64,000 nt of DNA from Pleurodeles waltl. Its lineage: Eukaryota; Chordata; Amphibia; Caudata; Salamandridae. Location: positions 1,311,687,324 to 1,311,751,323 of the forward strand of contig NC_090444.1 of NCBI RefSeq assembly GCF_031143425.1. The letters are read 5' to 3'. Both the position numbers and the translations under genes were made by a program. How positions within the stretch are numbered: the first letter of the stretch is position 1; each line of letters begins with the position of its first letter. Below the pieces are notes generated by a model, which saw only the letters and a list, made by a program, of their open reading frames with translations, was not told the origin of the DNA and searched no databases. Positions 37,391 through 48,599 of the stretch are shown here, piece by piece.

Positions 37391-38110
37391 GTCCTAAAGA
37401 GACCCCCTCCCCAGGGCTAAAAAGCATTTTTTTTTCCATTTCACTGCAAATTTGCTACGGGGTCTGCAGTAAAAATTAATAAAAAACCAAGCACATGCTC
37501 CCACGCTTGTTTTTAAATAAGCCCCTAGGACCACCTACTCCCCGGGGAGAATAATGAAATATGAGCAGGGGCCATATGGCCCCCACCGTGCCCAAGGGAC
37601 CACCACCTCCAGGGCAAAAATGTTTATATAATGTGGGGGTGGTCCTCCACAGGGCGATAATGAAATAGGAGCGGGCCGTGTGGTCCCCTCATGCCCCGGG
37701 GACCATTACCCCCTGTGTCAAAAATGCTTTTATAATGTGGGGGAGGCCCGATGGCCTCTCCCACAGCCTTTGGACCACCACCCCCACAGCATTTAAAAAC
37801 TGGGTGTGGAGGTGCGCTTGGGCACCCTCCACAGCCCCAGGGACCACCAAACCCTGGGGCATTTGAGAAATTGTGTTTGGGGGTCTGCTCAGGCCACCCA
37901 CAGCCCAGGGATCACCATCTCCTCAGGGCTAAACTAAATAATGTAAAGGGGGTCTGTTTTGGACCACCAACCCCCATGGACCACCACCTGCCTGGGGCTT
38001 TTTAAACGATGGAGAGAGGCTGCGAGCCAGCCCTAGTGCAGCCACTGATGGCCCTGGGGACCACCAAACCCCAGGGCCAGCTCCTGCTATGCCCCAGGGT
38101 GCCCACCCCC
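37391..38110. repeat. GC-rich diverged tandem repeat (GGGACCACCAxCC type)
   Basis: At least seven diverged copies of a unit of roughly 70-100 bp are built from gggaccaccacc, ccccagggc, a short AT-rich spacer with ttataatgtg or similar, and ggggggtggtc. Unit length drifts, so this is an old satellite-like or SINE-like array. Overlapping frames on both strands are artefacts of the repeat. Confidence 0.6.
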
Positions 38111-38233
38111 CGGAACATAGCTGTTTGCTGTGGCTTGACTGCAGCTTTGAAGCTGCAACCAAGTCACACCAAACAAAGACTGCTTTTTGACAGCTGGACT
38201 TGTCATACAGGTCCTGCTGTCAAAATGTGGACT

Positions 38234-38277
38234 TTTCATCTCTGTTCCCTGCATGTGTGCAGGGAACAGAGATGAAA
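38234..38277. repeat. Perfect 20-bp inverted repeat with 4-base loop
   Basis: The arms at 38234-38253 and 38258-38277 are perfect complements (tttcatctctgttccctgca and its reverse complement). The hairpin sits between two tandem-repeat blocks and is probably the core of a small foldback element. Confidence 0.85.
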
Positions 38278-38344
38278 CTTTGTTCCAGCAAACAGGCAGC
38301 TGCTGTTAAACGCAGCTGTCATCTTGCTGGAGCAATGGGACCTC

Positions 38345-38720
38345 AGGGGAGAGGGGTCCCATATGGCCCATAAAGGGCATAGTAAAAAAAAAAAAAAATA
38401 GTGAGTGACTGCAGGGGCGCCTTGAGGCTTCCCTCGTGGTCCCTGAAAGCCCATAAGGGCATATTCCAAAATACATTAAAACATTGTGAGGGGCTGCCGG
38501 GGTGGTCTTGAGGCTTCCCCCTTGGTCCCTGATGTCCCTTATGGGGATATTCCAAAATAAATGAATAAATAGTGAGGGACCACATTGAAGGCCTTAATCT
38601 TCCCACACGGTCCCTGATAGCCCATAAGGTCATATTCCAAAATAAATTAATAAATAGTGAGGGACCGTGGGGAAGCTTTGAGGCTTCCCCCACAGTCCCT
38701 GAAAGCCCAAAAAGGACTAA
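38345..38720. repeat. Tandem repeat of about 85 bp, four to five units
   Basis: Units contain cccataagggcatattcc, an A/T stretch (aaaataaattaataaatagtg) and agggaccg...gaggcttccccc...ggtccctga. The phrase cccataaggg or its variants recurs near 38451, 38537, 38622 and 38705, a spacing of about 84-86 bp. The short inverted words within each unit (gaggcttccccc against ggggaagc) could form a hairpin. Confidence 0.8.
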
Positions 38721-39668
38721 AAAAATAAACAATAAAAAAATATCATAACTCAACTGTGAATGTCACAGATTTTCACACTGAGCGTTGAGGGTTAGAATCC
38801 ACGTGTGTCTCTGGTTGTTATCTATTTTTTTTTATTCAAATGTGTAAGGCTCATACTTAAAGGTGATCTTACTCTTTTTAACTGAAAAATACATTTGTCT
38901 TTTCAATTTGTGCAGAAGTACCTCTTTATAAGTATATCATCCATCAAAGCCTAAAACACTCTCTTCAAAGGGCCATGCACAGCATGGGGTTGGGTGGTTA
39001 GGGGGTTGGCTGCAGGGTCTGGCTGCAGGCCAGGTCTTGTGGGCAACCTCCGCTGCGCATGGGTGAAGGACATGCACTGTGCATGGTTGGGTGCTTATAG
39101 GGGACTGGCCTCAGGGCCTGGCCACAGGCCAAGCCCGGTGTCCAATTGTCACTGTGCATGGCCTTCGGCTGTGCACGGTGGTGGTTGGATAAATGTATAG
39201 TAATGAAAGTGATTGTACATTACCAAAAAATAGAAATTCACTGAAAAAAACAAAAGTTACAGGGACGTTATAGTTAGGCTCACATTTTAAACATATAAAA
39301 CCATAGAAATTCACCAGTTATAAGTTAGCGTTACCTCAAGTAACTATAACTTGTGCCCTAATGTAACTATAACTTTTGTCCATGCCATACACTGATAATT
39401 ACCCCACAAATTGCGGCACTCATTACATCTTTGTTAGCATCATTGATAAAGTGACTGTAACATTTGCAATAAAAGTATTAGTCACATACCTGTGCATGGC
39501 GAGGGCATGAGTTATAGTTTAAATAATCAATGCATGCAGAGATATGTTTCATATTACTAGAAAATGGCAGAAGAGCTCAGAGTATGCAACAAAGTGCCTG
39601 AATTACTCTTTTTGGACACAGTGCTGGATACAGGTTAGTACTGGGAGGCTTAAATATGGAGGAAGAAC
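38721..39668. other. No gene recognised
   Basis: No supported gene. The phrase taactataactt occurs twice near 39341-39376. A short stretch from 38960 to 39180 repeats the words gggttggctgcaggg and gcctggccacaggcc, a local diverged duplication. Confidence 0.4.
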
Positions 39669-42600
39669 CAATCAATCAATCAATCATGTAATTTATAAAG
39701 CGCGCTACTCACCCGTCAGGGTCTCAAGGCACTGGGGGTGAGAACTACTGGTCGAATAGCCGTGTCTTGAGGCGTTTCCTGAAAGTAAGTAGGTCCTGGG
39801 TCTTGCGTAAGTGGAGCGGTAGGGAGTTCCAGGTCTTGGCAGCGAGGTGAGAGAAGGATTTTCCTCCGGCGGTGGTGCGGCGAATGCAGGGGACGTAGGC
39901 AAGGGTGAGGATGGCGGAGCGGAGCTGGCGGACGGGAGTGTGGAAGGTGAGTCTGTCGTTGAGGTATTCCGGGCCTGTGTTGTAGAGGGCTTTGTGTGCG
40001 TGGGTGAGTAGCTTGAAGGTAATCCTCTTCGATGCGGGTAGCCAGTGTAGGTCTCTGAGGTGGGCAGAGATGTGGTCACGGCGTGGGACATTGAGGATGA
40101 GTCTTGCAGAGGCGTTTTGGATACGTTGCAATTTCGTTTGTAGTTTGGCCGTGGTTCCTGCATAGAGTGCATTGCCGTATTCCAGTCGGCTGCTGACCAG
40201 GGCTTGGGCGACAGTCTTTCTGGTTTCGATGGGAATCCACTTGAAGATCTTGCGGACCATGCAAAGGGTGTTGTAGCAGGAAGAGGAGACTGCGTTGACC
40301 TGCTGAGTCATGCTGAGTGCTGAGTCCAAGATGATTCCCAAGTTTCGTACTTGGGTGGTGGGTGTGGGTGAGGCTCCTAGGGAGGTGGGCCACCAGGAAT
40401 CGTTCCAAGCGGAGGGGTTGCTGCTGAAGATGAGGATCTCTGTTTTGTCTGTGTTTAACTTGAGGCTGCTTGATTCAATCCAGTTGGTAATGGTGTGGAG
40501 TCCATTGTGGAGGTTGTTTCTTGCTGTTGTAGGGTCTTTCGTGAGGGAGATGATCAGCTGGGTGTCGTCTGCATAGGATACTATGTTGATGTGGTGGGAT
40601 CTTGTGATGTTGGCGAGAGGAGCCACGTAAAGGTTGAAAAGTGTTGGACTGAGGGAGGATCCCTGGGGGACGCCACAGATGGTTTTGGAGGATTCGGACA
40701 GGTAAGGCGGAAGGCGGACTCTCTGGGTTCTGTCGGAGAGGAATGACGAGATCCATTCAAGGACTTTGCCGCGGATTCCGGCATTATGGAGGCATGTTCG
40801 AAGGGTGTAGTGACAAATGGTGTTGAAGGCTGCGGAAAGGTCCAGGAGGATGAGCGCTGCGGTTTTGCCTTTGTCGAGCATGGTCCTGATGTCATCTGTA
40901 GCAGCAATGAGTGCGGTCTCAGTGCTGTGGTTCTTGCGAAATCCAGATTTGGAGGTATTGAGCGCTTTGCTGTCTTTCAGGAAGCGGGATAGTTGACTGT
41001 TTACGATTTTCTCAATGACCTTCGCTGGGAAGGGGAGGAGGGAGATGGGCCGGTAGTTTTTGGGGTCATCCGGGCACGCCTTGGGTTTCTTCAACAGGGT
41101 GTTGACGTCGGCGTGTTTCCAACTCTCCGGGAAGGTGGCTGTCTCGAAGGAGCTGTTGATGATGGCACGGAGATGTGGGGCGATGATGTCGCTGGCTTTA
41201 TTGAAGATCTGGTGTGGGCAGGGGTCCGAGGGGGAGATGGAATGGATGGAGGCCATGGTGTTGATGGTGTCTTCATTGTTGACGTGGGTCCATGTGCATA
41301 GATGGTTAACGTTGCTTGGTGCGTTGAGTTCGTGGCTGTGTGTGGTTGGCTGGTGGGTCTGGGGTTTGAAGCTGTAGTGGATGTCTTCGATCTTTCAACG
41401 GAAGTAAGTGGCGAGGGAGTTGAAGAGCTCCTGTGACGGTGGGGGTTCATGGGAGCAGGACTTGGGGTTGGAGAGTTCTTTGATGACGCCGAAGAGCTCT
41501 CTGTTGTTGTGAGCATTGGTGTCTATGCAGCTTTTGTAGTAGGTTCTTTTGGTGGTGCGGATCAGCTGGTGATGTGTGCGGGTGGCAGTCTTGAGGGCGA
41601 AGTGGTTGGATTCAGTAGGTACAAGGCGCCAAGTCTTCTCCATTCTTCGGAATTTTCGTTTGGAGACCTGTAGGTTGGGGTTGAACCAGCTGGCCTTTGA
41701 TCTGTGGTGGATGTCGGAGGGTTGTTTGAGTGGCGCAAGGGTGTTGGCGCAGGTTGGTGGCGGCTGAGTTGGGGCCCCGGGTCCTAGGAGGAGGTGCCTG
41801 GGCGAGGGTGGAGATCAGCTGTTCTGTCAAGATTCTGTTACAATAGCAGCGGGGGTTGAGTGGTGAGGTGGTGAGTGGCCGGCTTCTGAAAGGTGAAATG
41901 GATGCAGCGATGGTCGGTCCAGTGGAGTTCGGTGGTGTGGCTGAAGGAGACATGGTTGCTGGCTGAGAAGATGGGGTTGAGTGTGTGTCCTGCGGTGTGG
42001 GTGGGCGACGTGACGAGTTGCTTGAGGCCAAGGGTGGCAAAGTTGTTGAGTAGGTTGGTGGTGTTGATATCGTTGTTATTTTCAAGGTGGAAGTTCAGGT
42101 CACCGAGGAGGATGTAATCCGTTGAGGCGAGGGCTTGGGCGCTGATGATGTGGCGATGTCGTCGCAGAAGTTAGGTCGGGGGCCCGGCGGTCTGTAGACC
42201 AGTGTTCCTCTGAGGGTGGTGTTGGCGTTGACATGGATTTTGAAATGGAGGTGCTCGGCGGAGTTGGTGGTGTTGTGGGAGCTGGTGGAGACTCTGATGG
42301 TGCTTTTGTGAACTATGGCGATTCCTCCTCCTCCTGGTTTGTTGATGCGGTCTCTTCTAGTGATCTTGTAGCCTTCAGGTATGGCTATGGCTACGTCTGG
42401 TTCCGAGGCCGGATTCATCCAGGTTTCAGTGAGAAATGCGACGTCAGTTAATGATGAGGTCAATACATCCCATAGTTCAATTGTGTGCTTGTGGACGGAG
42501 CGGGTGTTGAGCAGAATGCAGCTGAGGTGGTTGTCTGAGGCTCTGTGTTGGAGCTTGGTGGTTAGCGTGCAGGTGAAGTTACAGGTTCTGCAGGAGAAGG

Positions 42601-43005
42601 GTCCTTTGGTGTGCTTCGGAGTGGACTGGAGGCAGATGGGTGAGCGTCTTGAATTGAGGGCGTGGAGGTAATTGGCTATATAGTGGTGATTGGTGGTGCG
42701 GGAGGTGCGTGGGCCAGGGGAGAGGTGGCACGGATGGGCCCAGACGGGCTTGCCTTAGGCACGCCTTTGCCGCGCCAGAGGCATGCCTGCTGCACGCATC
42801 AGCTGCGCGTCCACGCCGCGGCTGCCATATGAGGGAGGTGGGAGGGAGTGGCAGCAGGGAGGAGGGAGGGGAACCAACGAATGGGGGCGGGCCGCAAGGA
42901 TGGGGAAGCGAAGACTGAAGTGGAGGGAGGAGGGGCAGGGATGCGGGGACGCAGCGGCAGGGAGGGGAACGGAAAGAAGAAAAAAAAAGAAGAAGAACTG
43001 GATGC
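39669..43005 (-). mobile_element. L2/CR1-like LINE, copy C (minus strand)
   Basis: On the minus strand the element has a pyrimidine-rich leader (43005-42829), an ATG at 42828 matching the start of the intact copy, the C-x-x-C segment (GPFSCRTCNF), a decayed endonuclease and a complete RT. It ends with the shared 3' sequence (cttgagaccctgacgggtgagt) and TGATT repeats at 39669-39686. The endonuclease half has several shifts (for example LTETWMN at about 42440 and YRPPGPRP near 42185 lie in a frame different from the RT). It belongs to the same family as copies A, B and the 23640 element but has the opposite orientation. Confidence 0.85.
39745..41256 (-). pseudogene. LINE reverse transcriptase domain with intact 503-codon frame
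   Basis: This open frame covers the whole palm and the region after it: FRPISLL-like NYRPISLLPF, GFRKNHSTETAL, LLDLSAAFNTI (motif A, with Asn where the family usually has Asp at AAFDT), GVPQGSSLSPTLFN, SYADDTQLI, LNTDKTEIL, and a C-terminal stretch with RLILNVPRRDH and LHWLPASKRI, ending LKTRLFDQ. In the same frame, a TGA at about 41395-41397 separates it from the upstream linker frame (41643-41395), and the endonuclease is further shifted, so it is a pseudogene despite the long intact segment. The first Asp of motif A (in LLDLS) is retained. Confidence 0.85.
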
Positions 43006-44404
43006 ATATATTGGGTAATGTTGGGGCATTGGTCTAGCTCTGTTTTCGTGTTTCATGTCCTTCTGTATATTTTTTCACACTCATCACTGGCCTTGTAAAT
43101 ATCAATGTAAGGCTTCAGTTGTCTTCAGTGAAAGTTATTTTGATTTGAGTAGTATGCGCATATGCGCTAACCTGGATCTGGCACTGTGTGGGATATGTTT
43201 TCTTATAAAGAGAGCAGTTGTATCCAATGTTTAGCAGGATCAAGAGACCACAAACTAGGGGCAGGCGAAATATTCTGTTCCGTCTGCAAAATTGCCAGAA
43301 TTTTGGCATCTCCGAGAGACCCTTGTATCATGGAGTTCCAGCCAAATCCTGCAAATTGACGCATGCTGGAATATTTTCTCATGCATGGCTGCAGAATGGT
43401 AAGTTGGTGATTTTCAGTTTCTAGGAGAACAACTGGGTAGATGTTTCTAATGCGGTCGCTCGTGAGCAGTTCCGACCGTTTGCAGTAAGAAGACTGCCAT
43501 GCGAGTAGAAAATCTAGTGCCTTCTGGCGTATCGCGTGGTGTCATCAATGCTGAAAATCTAGTGCCCTCTGGTCTGGCGCAACGCGTGGTGTCCTCCATG
43601 CTGATTTTTCAGCTCAGAATGCTGTACCAGTACTAGATCAAAGGGTGAGTAGCACAACATGACTATTTCTGCCCGCTGCTGGAACTCTGCAGAATCTCGC
43701 TGAGGTTTTATGTAACTCTGTGAAATTCTATGGGGTCAAATTCCGTGATTTCCACTCACCACACCCTCAAAACACAGGGAGACACTCATCTGTCAGGGGT
43801 GATTCACAAACAGGAGTAAAGGGGCACAATGTTCTTTAGGCACCCCACAGATAAACCTATCAGAATATTGTTCACATGGCATTAGTGCTTGGTTTTCACT
43901 GCAGCAGAAAGGGTGCGCAGCGCTTAAGTCACTTTGCCTTTATGCACCCCTGGTTGATCTATATATTAGGCAGGAGCTCAAGCTGTTTTTCATTGATCAG
44001 AAGTAGCTCTCACTATTGAAAAGGTCGAGACCCCTGAAGCAGCCAATATTTGGGAGCACTTTTCACTACTGACTTATTTTGGGGGCTCTGCGGTGGTAAA
44101 ACGAAGAAGCGAACAACAAATTTGGCAACCAACATACCGAGAAACAGTAAAGATAACTGTAAAGTTTCAACTATTACAGCTAGGTCAGCAAAGTCTGGAG
44201 CAAACAACCCCGTTTGCAGTTTTCAAATTTCATGGGCAATATATTTTGAATTGGCGACCAACATAATTTTGTTTTGTTCATTAGGCTGAATAATGTAAAA
44301 TTGATAGTAAATCCTTTATATGATCTGGGATCACTCACTGGTGAACTTTGCGTACAACCGATGCAGAATGACTCATCCAATAAAAAGATCTACTGTTTGG
44401 TCAG
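43006..44404. other. No gene recognised
   Basis: No supported gene. The imperfect tandem duplication at 43508-43603 is listed separately. Confidence 0.4.
43508..43603. repeat. Imperfect tandem duplication of about 45-51 bp
   Basis: The phrase aaaatctagtgcc...tggcg...cgcgtggtgtc...atgctg occurs twice in a row (43508-43552 and 43553-43603). The second unit has a 6-base insertion. No coding meaning is apparent. Confidence 0.8.
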
Positions 44405-44545
44405 TATGCGTGTTGCCGAGTGAATGGTTAACCCTCCCCGCTGACAAATTCAGTTCTCGTGAGATCATGGAGTTCAAATCTCAGCAAGTCGGACTCAGAC
44501 TCTCATCCTTCCGAGGTCACCTGGGTAATAGTAGCATCATTTAAC
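44405..44545 (+). mobile_element. tRNA-derived SINE remnant
   Basis: The segment has an A-box-like tgttgccgagtgaatggtta (44411-44430) and a B-box-like gagttcaaatctc (44470-44482), spaced as in a class II tRNA (Ser/Leu type). It is followed by ctcatccttccgaggtcacc (44502-44521), a phrase typical of the body joined to tRNA heads in vertebrate SINEs. The cloverleaf stems do not close well and no anticodon can be assigned, so it is not a working tRNA gene. The downstream limit is uncertain. Confidence 0.5.
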
Positions 44546-46546
44546 TACCCTACATAAACTAGAAGCTATTACTTAGAATTACATGAATAAACTGTATATG
44601 TGTATTATGAGTTTGTATTAAATCCAACCATACCACTCTTCAATGGCTGATATTATCCACTTCTTCGCGGTATAAATAATGCAACATTAACGTATTTACC
44701 TCAGATAATAAGCTTGCCCCAGTGGCCCATTTTTTATGATGTCTCGGCGTTACTTTTCATGGCCATTTAGCTTCAATAATGATTTCAAAATGAGCACCGG
44801 GCAGACGGGTCTACCGTGATCGTGCAAAGTGTTAAATCATAATTTTCAAGATGGCTGTCTGACTTCCATAAATGTACACAGTTGACCTGTGCACACCCCG
44901 AGGCAAAATGTAGGCGGCAAGTGGCACCATGAATCTGGATTTCAATAAGCATTGTGGTCTTCAGATCCTGTACGTCTTTTCTCCCCCATGACTCTACATG
45001 ACAGAACGGCCATACGAAACGTACAGATAATGAGGAAGCTTCTCCAAGGCTGATTGGATTAAGGGCGTGCATAGAAATGTAAGAAAACAATGAAAGCTTA
45101 CTCTGACAGTCAGTTACTAGTCATTTAATTTAAAACATTTAGCCCCGCCAATTGTGTCACGATATTATGGATAACTAGATATAACGGTTACATTACACAT
45201 ATTTATTACTACTGAAATGCAGAATTTTTGGGGAGTATATTTATGTTTGAAGTACTAATTTGATCACTTCGGACCTGTTTCACAAAAGCAGGGATGGAAA
45301 TGAAAAAAAAATGTTGCAATATTACTCTATCATTTAAAGAAAATTTCAAAATCTTCACAAAATATTTTAAGAGTATTCTGGGAAAATCCACATAGAATCG
45401 CAATGCAGAACAGTTGAACATGTGGAATGCCCTCTAGGTGGAAAAATATTCATATTTGCATGTGATGCAGATACATATTTACACGTGCAACTTTTGTATC
45501 CTCTCTATGGAAACACACTGATGACACATTTTCTGATTATATCGAATTAAAGCGCTTCTGACAGACTAGGAGCTGTGTTAATCCACCAACCAAGATTTTG
45601 TTGCTTCTGAACTGGATCTAGTCAACAAATCTATATTGCAAACCGTAAAGTACATTAGGCTTTCAAATGAAAACGGGACAAATAGTAATAATAAAGCCAC
45701 GAAGGTCTATTAATGATTAAAGTCATAACAAAAAGCAAAATAAATAGTTAGAATTCAGCCAATAGCCGTTTAGATCGAGACATAGCATTAAGCTCAGATC
45801 AAAATGCAAGAGATAACTAGGCAGAATCAGACACAGCTTATATCTAATGAATAAATCAAAGTTAAAAATAAGAGGTCTCAGCAACATGGTGCAGCCTTCT
45901 AAAAGGCAAGTGAGAAATGAGTTCACCATCCCCAAGAAGGAGCTTCTTTTACAATACATTATATGGAAGTCATACATTCACTATAATTGTGCATGCGTCA
46001 CACAGTTTGAACCAATCATGTTAGAGAGAGAACGACAAGCGTAAGCGTACATTCTCTACATTATCTCACAAATTAATAAAATGTAGTTTCCATCTTTCCC
46101 CTGGCTGGTGCCCTTCAAACAACTCAGTTCTGATACAAGTGTCATTACCTAAGACGCAATGACAGGTTCCCCTAATGAAGAATCACACATTGGTCCCAAT
46201 AGGCCAGACCTTGAAATAATTAATTCTCAGTGTAACAGTACATTACAGAACTTAAAAAAAAGAAAAATCAACCTGCACAGAATAAAATTGAATCTCAAAA
46301 TACCGTTTACAAACACTGTTTACAAAGTTATTTGTACATGAATCATTTGTGCGAAGGGCAAGACAAAGGCAAAAAAGAAGACCACAAGCTGAAAGATGGC
46401 TGCAGCAGTACTACACATTTTGAAATCAGGCCTACTTTGACCAACATTAGAATAAGCAAATGTTTCTCAACATAATGGGCCTGAATCTCGAAGGCAAACA
46501 TACACATTAGTGCAAGTTTACTCTTGTTCACCAATGTCTTTTTTTA
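44546..46546. other. No gene recognised
   Basis: AT-rich sequence without a supported gene. The block at about 44780-45060 is of higher complexity than its surroundings and could be a conserved non-coding element, but that cannot be judged from one sequence. Confidence 0.35.
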
Positions 46547-46683
46547 CAATTTAATAGTAACTTTACAACTGTGGCGACTGCATTTGGGGAAGAAACCTCC
46601 TCACATAAAGAGATAAGCCTGTCCTATATTTTTATGTGCGGACTTCCCCGCCCCAAATGCAGTGTAAAGTTACTATTAAATTG
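46547..46683. mobile_element. 137-bp foldback MITE
   Basis: Perfect 21-bp terminal arms lie at 46547-46567 and 46663-46683 (caatttaatagtaactttaca and its complement). A second inner pair (actgcatttgggg and ccccaaatgcagt) lets almost the whole element fold. It lies just beyond the 3' side of the minus-strand retroviral env remnant. Confidence 0.8.
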
Positions 46684-46929
46684 CAATTTTGTGAATATCA
46701 AAAAGGAGTACATTTACACAAGCATGTGAGTTTATCTTCTTGAATTATTTATCATGTTAATACTATTGTTCATTTTAGTTATAACAACCTTTTTAGGCAC
46801 TTCCTCCCATGATTTTTGAAACCATCACAATCCATATTTCATTAATCAAATCCCTTTTTACAACAGTGTAATTGATTTTAACTTCTTGCTTCTGAATTCC
46901 TCCAACTTCTTCATTACATCATACATGTC

Positions 46930-48491
46930 AGCCTTGATGTTTTTCATCTTGTAGTCTTTTCTCTTTCTGTTTCATTCACTTGTTGTTGACCCCTTTGATT
47001 TCATCCGCAACATAACCACTTCTCAAAGGAAGTAAATCCCAAACATCATAATAAAAAAGTAATACCTATTATGTAAATTCAAATAACTATCATGGAAGTT
47101 GTTAATTTCCCAATGATTACTTCACTTATATGTTTAAACAATTGAACAACCTTTGACAATCCTTCTTCAATCATACTAAACCATGATCAAACTGTCTCCT
47201 GTACAGCTGTCTCTACTAAGCCTTTACCTCAAGCCTGATGTTAATATTATTCACAATATGGTTGTTAATTTACATTCTGTTACCAGGCACATAAGTGCAA
47301 CATCGCTGTACTAGCAGTGTGTGACAGACACCACCTTCTGTCACCAGCAGTCCATCTCAAGCAAACAGATTTTACATGACAGTAGCACATACAGCCATTA
47401 ACTCTTTATTAATACTTGAGGCAGCAGCTGTGTTAGTGGCCATCCAATCTACTAATGTAGATGACTTTATAATCTTTACATCATTCAAAGCCACACAGGG
47501 GAAGGAATCATGGCACCAAATACATCTCCTAATATCTGACAAAAACTATGTTCTCCCTGGTCAAATGTTTATCACCCCTGTCACTAATTTCCTCTGCGCA
47601 ATACATACAGGGGAAATAATGAAGCTAAATAGCAGCTTCTTACCCAATATGTGGACATTTAAAATAAGCCTTACCACACTCACGATAAAGCCCTTTAGTA
47701 ATAGCTTCACCCAGTCAAAACCTCAACCTTTAACTAAATAACCTTGTTTGCTCTTCCTCCATCCTACCACTTAGTCTGATTCTTGACTCCAAATGTACCA
47801 TGCACAATATACCTTTTCATGCCTGACCAAGGATAAGTCTTGGATGCTCTCTTGTATTTCCAAGCCTTTCTTCCTCTTCATTTTCTAGCTCAGTCTCTCT
47901 TGCCTCCTGCCAATTTCTACCAATTTCTGCTAATTCACATCTTCCTTTCATTGATCTCCTTCAGAACCTCCTTTTCAAACATCTAGTCTGAATGCAAAAT
48001 TTATTTCAGTATTGTTAGTTTTGTTAAATTGTGTAACTGTCCTTACATATTTCGACATAGTCCTCAAAGTTTTTATTTTTGAAAAGGGAATCAAAGTTCT
48101 AACAATAGGCTTTTTTGTCCAAAGAAACATCATAATCCGAAAGACATAGCTCCAGAAAATCCTGTTCATAAAACACAATTGCAAATATACTACATGAAAA
48201 ATGATAGGTGAGAAGGAGTTGCTGTTATGCCACACCCTCAGCTACTAAGGTAGGTAAAAAGGTACATAAATAACACTCATGTATACTCATATTTGAATAT
48301 TCCACTAACAAACTAAAATATAAGTACTTCCTAAAATCACCTACTGAATTGTCTCTATGCATCATTTTCTTATTTACATTACCTCTTCCATTCATCAAGG
48401 TCTGGTTAATTTTATTTTGAGCTGAGGCAAGTCCAACTGGAGTGCTAGAATCCACAAATCCAACTATGAATATTATTATCATAACCACCAA
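46930..48491 (-). pseudogene. Endogenous retrovirus env remnant (minus strand)
   Basis: An env gene encodes the envelope glycoprotein: a surface subunit, and a transmembrane subunit that fuses membranes. Read on the minus strand, the stretch begins with a hydrophobic leader-like segment (MVVMIIIFIVGF) near 48491. A surface-subunit-like piece with an N-glycosylation site and ECYLC follows, resembling the C-x-x-C motif of gammaretrovirus-type envelopes. A transmembrane-subunit piece near 47500-47280 has LVDWMATNTAAA, GLLVTEGGVC and a following CC pair. A hydrophobic membrane-span-like stretch lies near 47100-47000. The cysteine spacing is one residue longer than the usual C-x6-C-C. Several in-frame stops and shifts, including two stops within the transmembrane region, make it non-functional. 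Confidence 0.65.
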
Positions 48492-48599
48492 AATTTATTG
48501 TAAGGATTTGCAGCAAACTTTCTTTCCATCTGCCATGTCTCTTCTACAAAAATTATAAAAACACAATCTAAATCTAACCACTAGATTTACAGTGCAAAG

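Noticed and set aside
44405..44545. Functional tRNA gene
   Set aside because: The stems do not pair well and no anticodon loop can be assigned, so a SINE remnant fits better.
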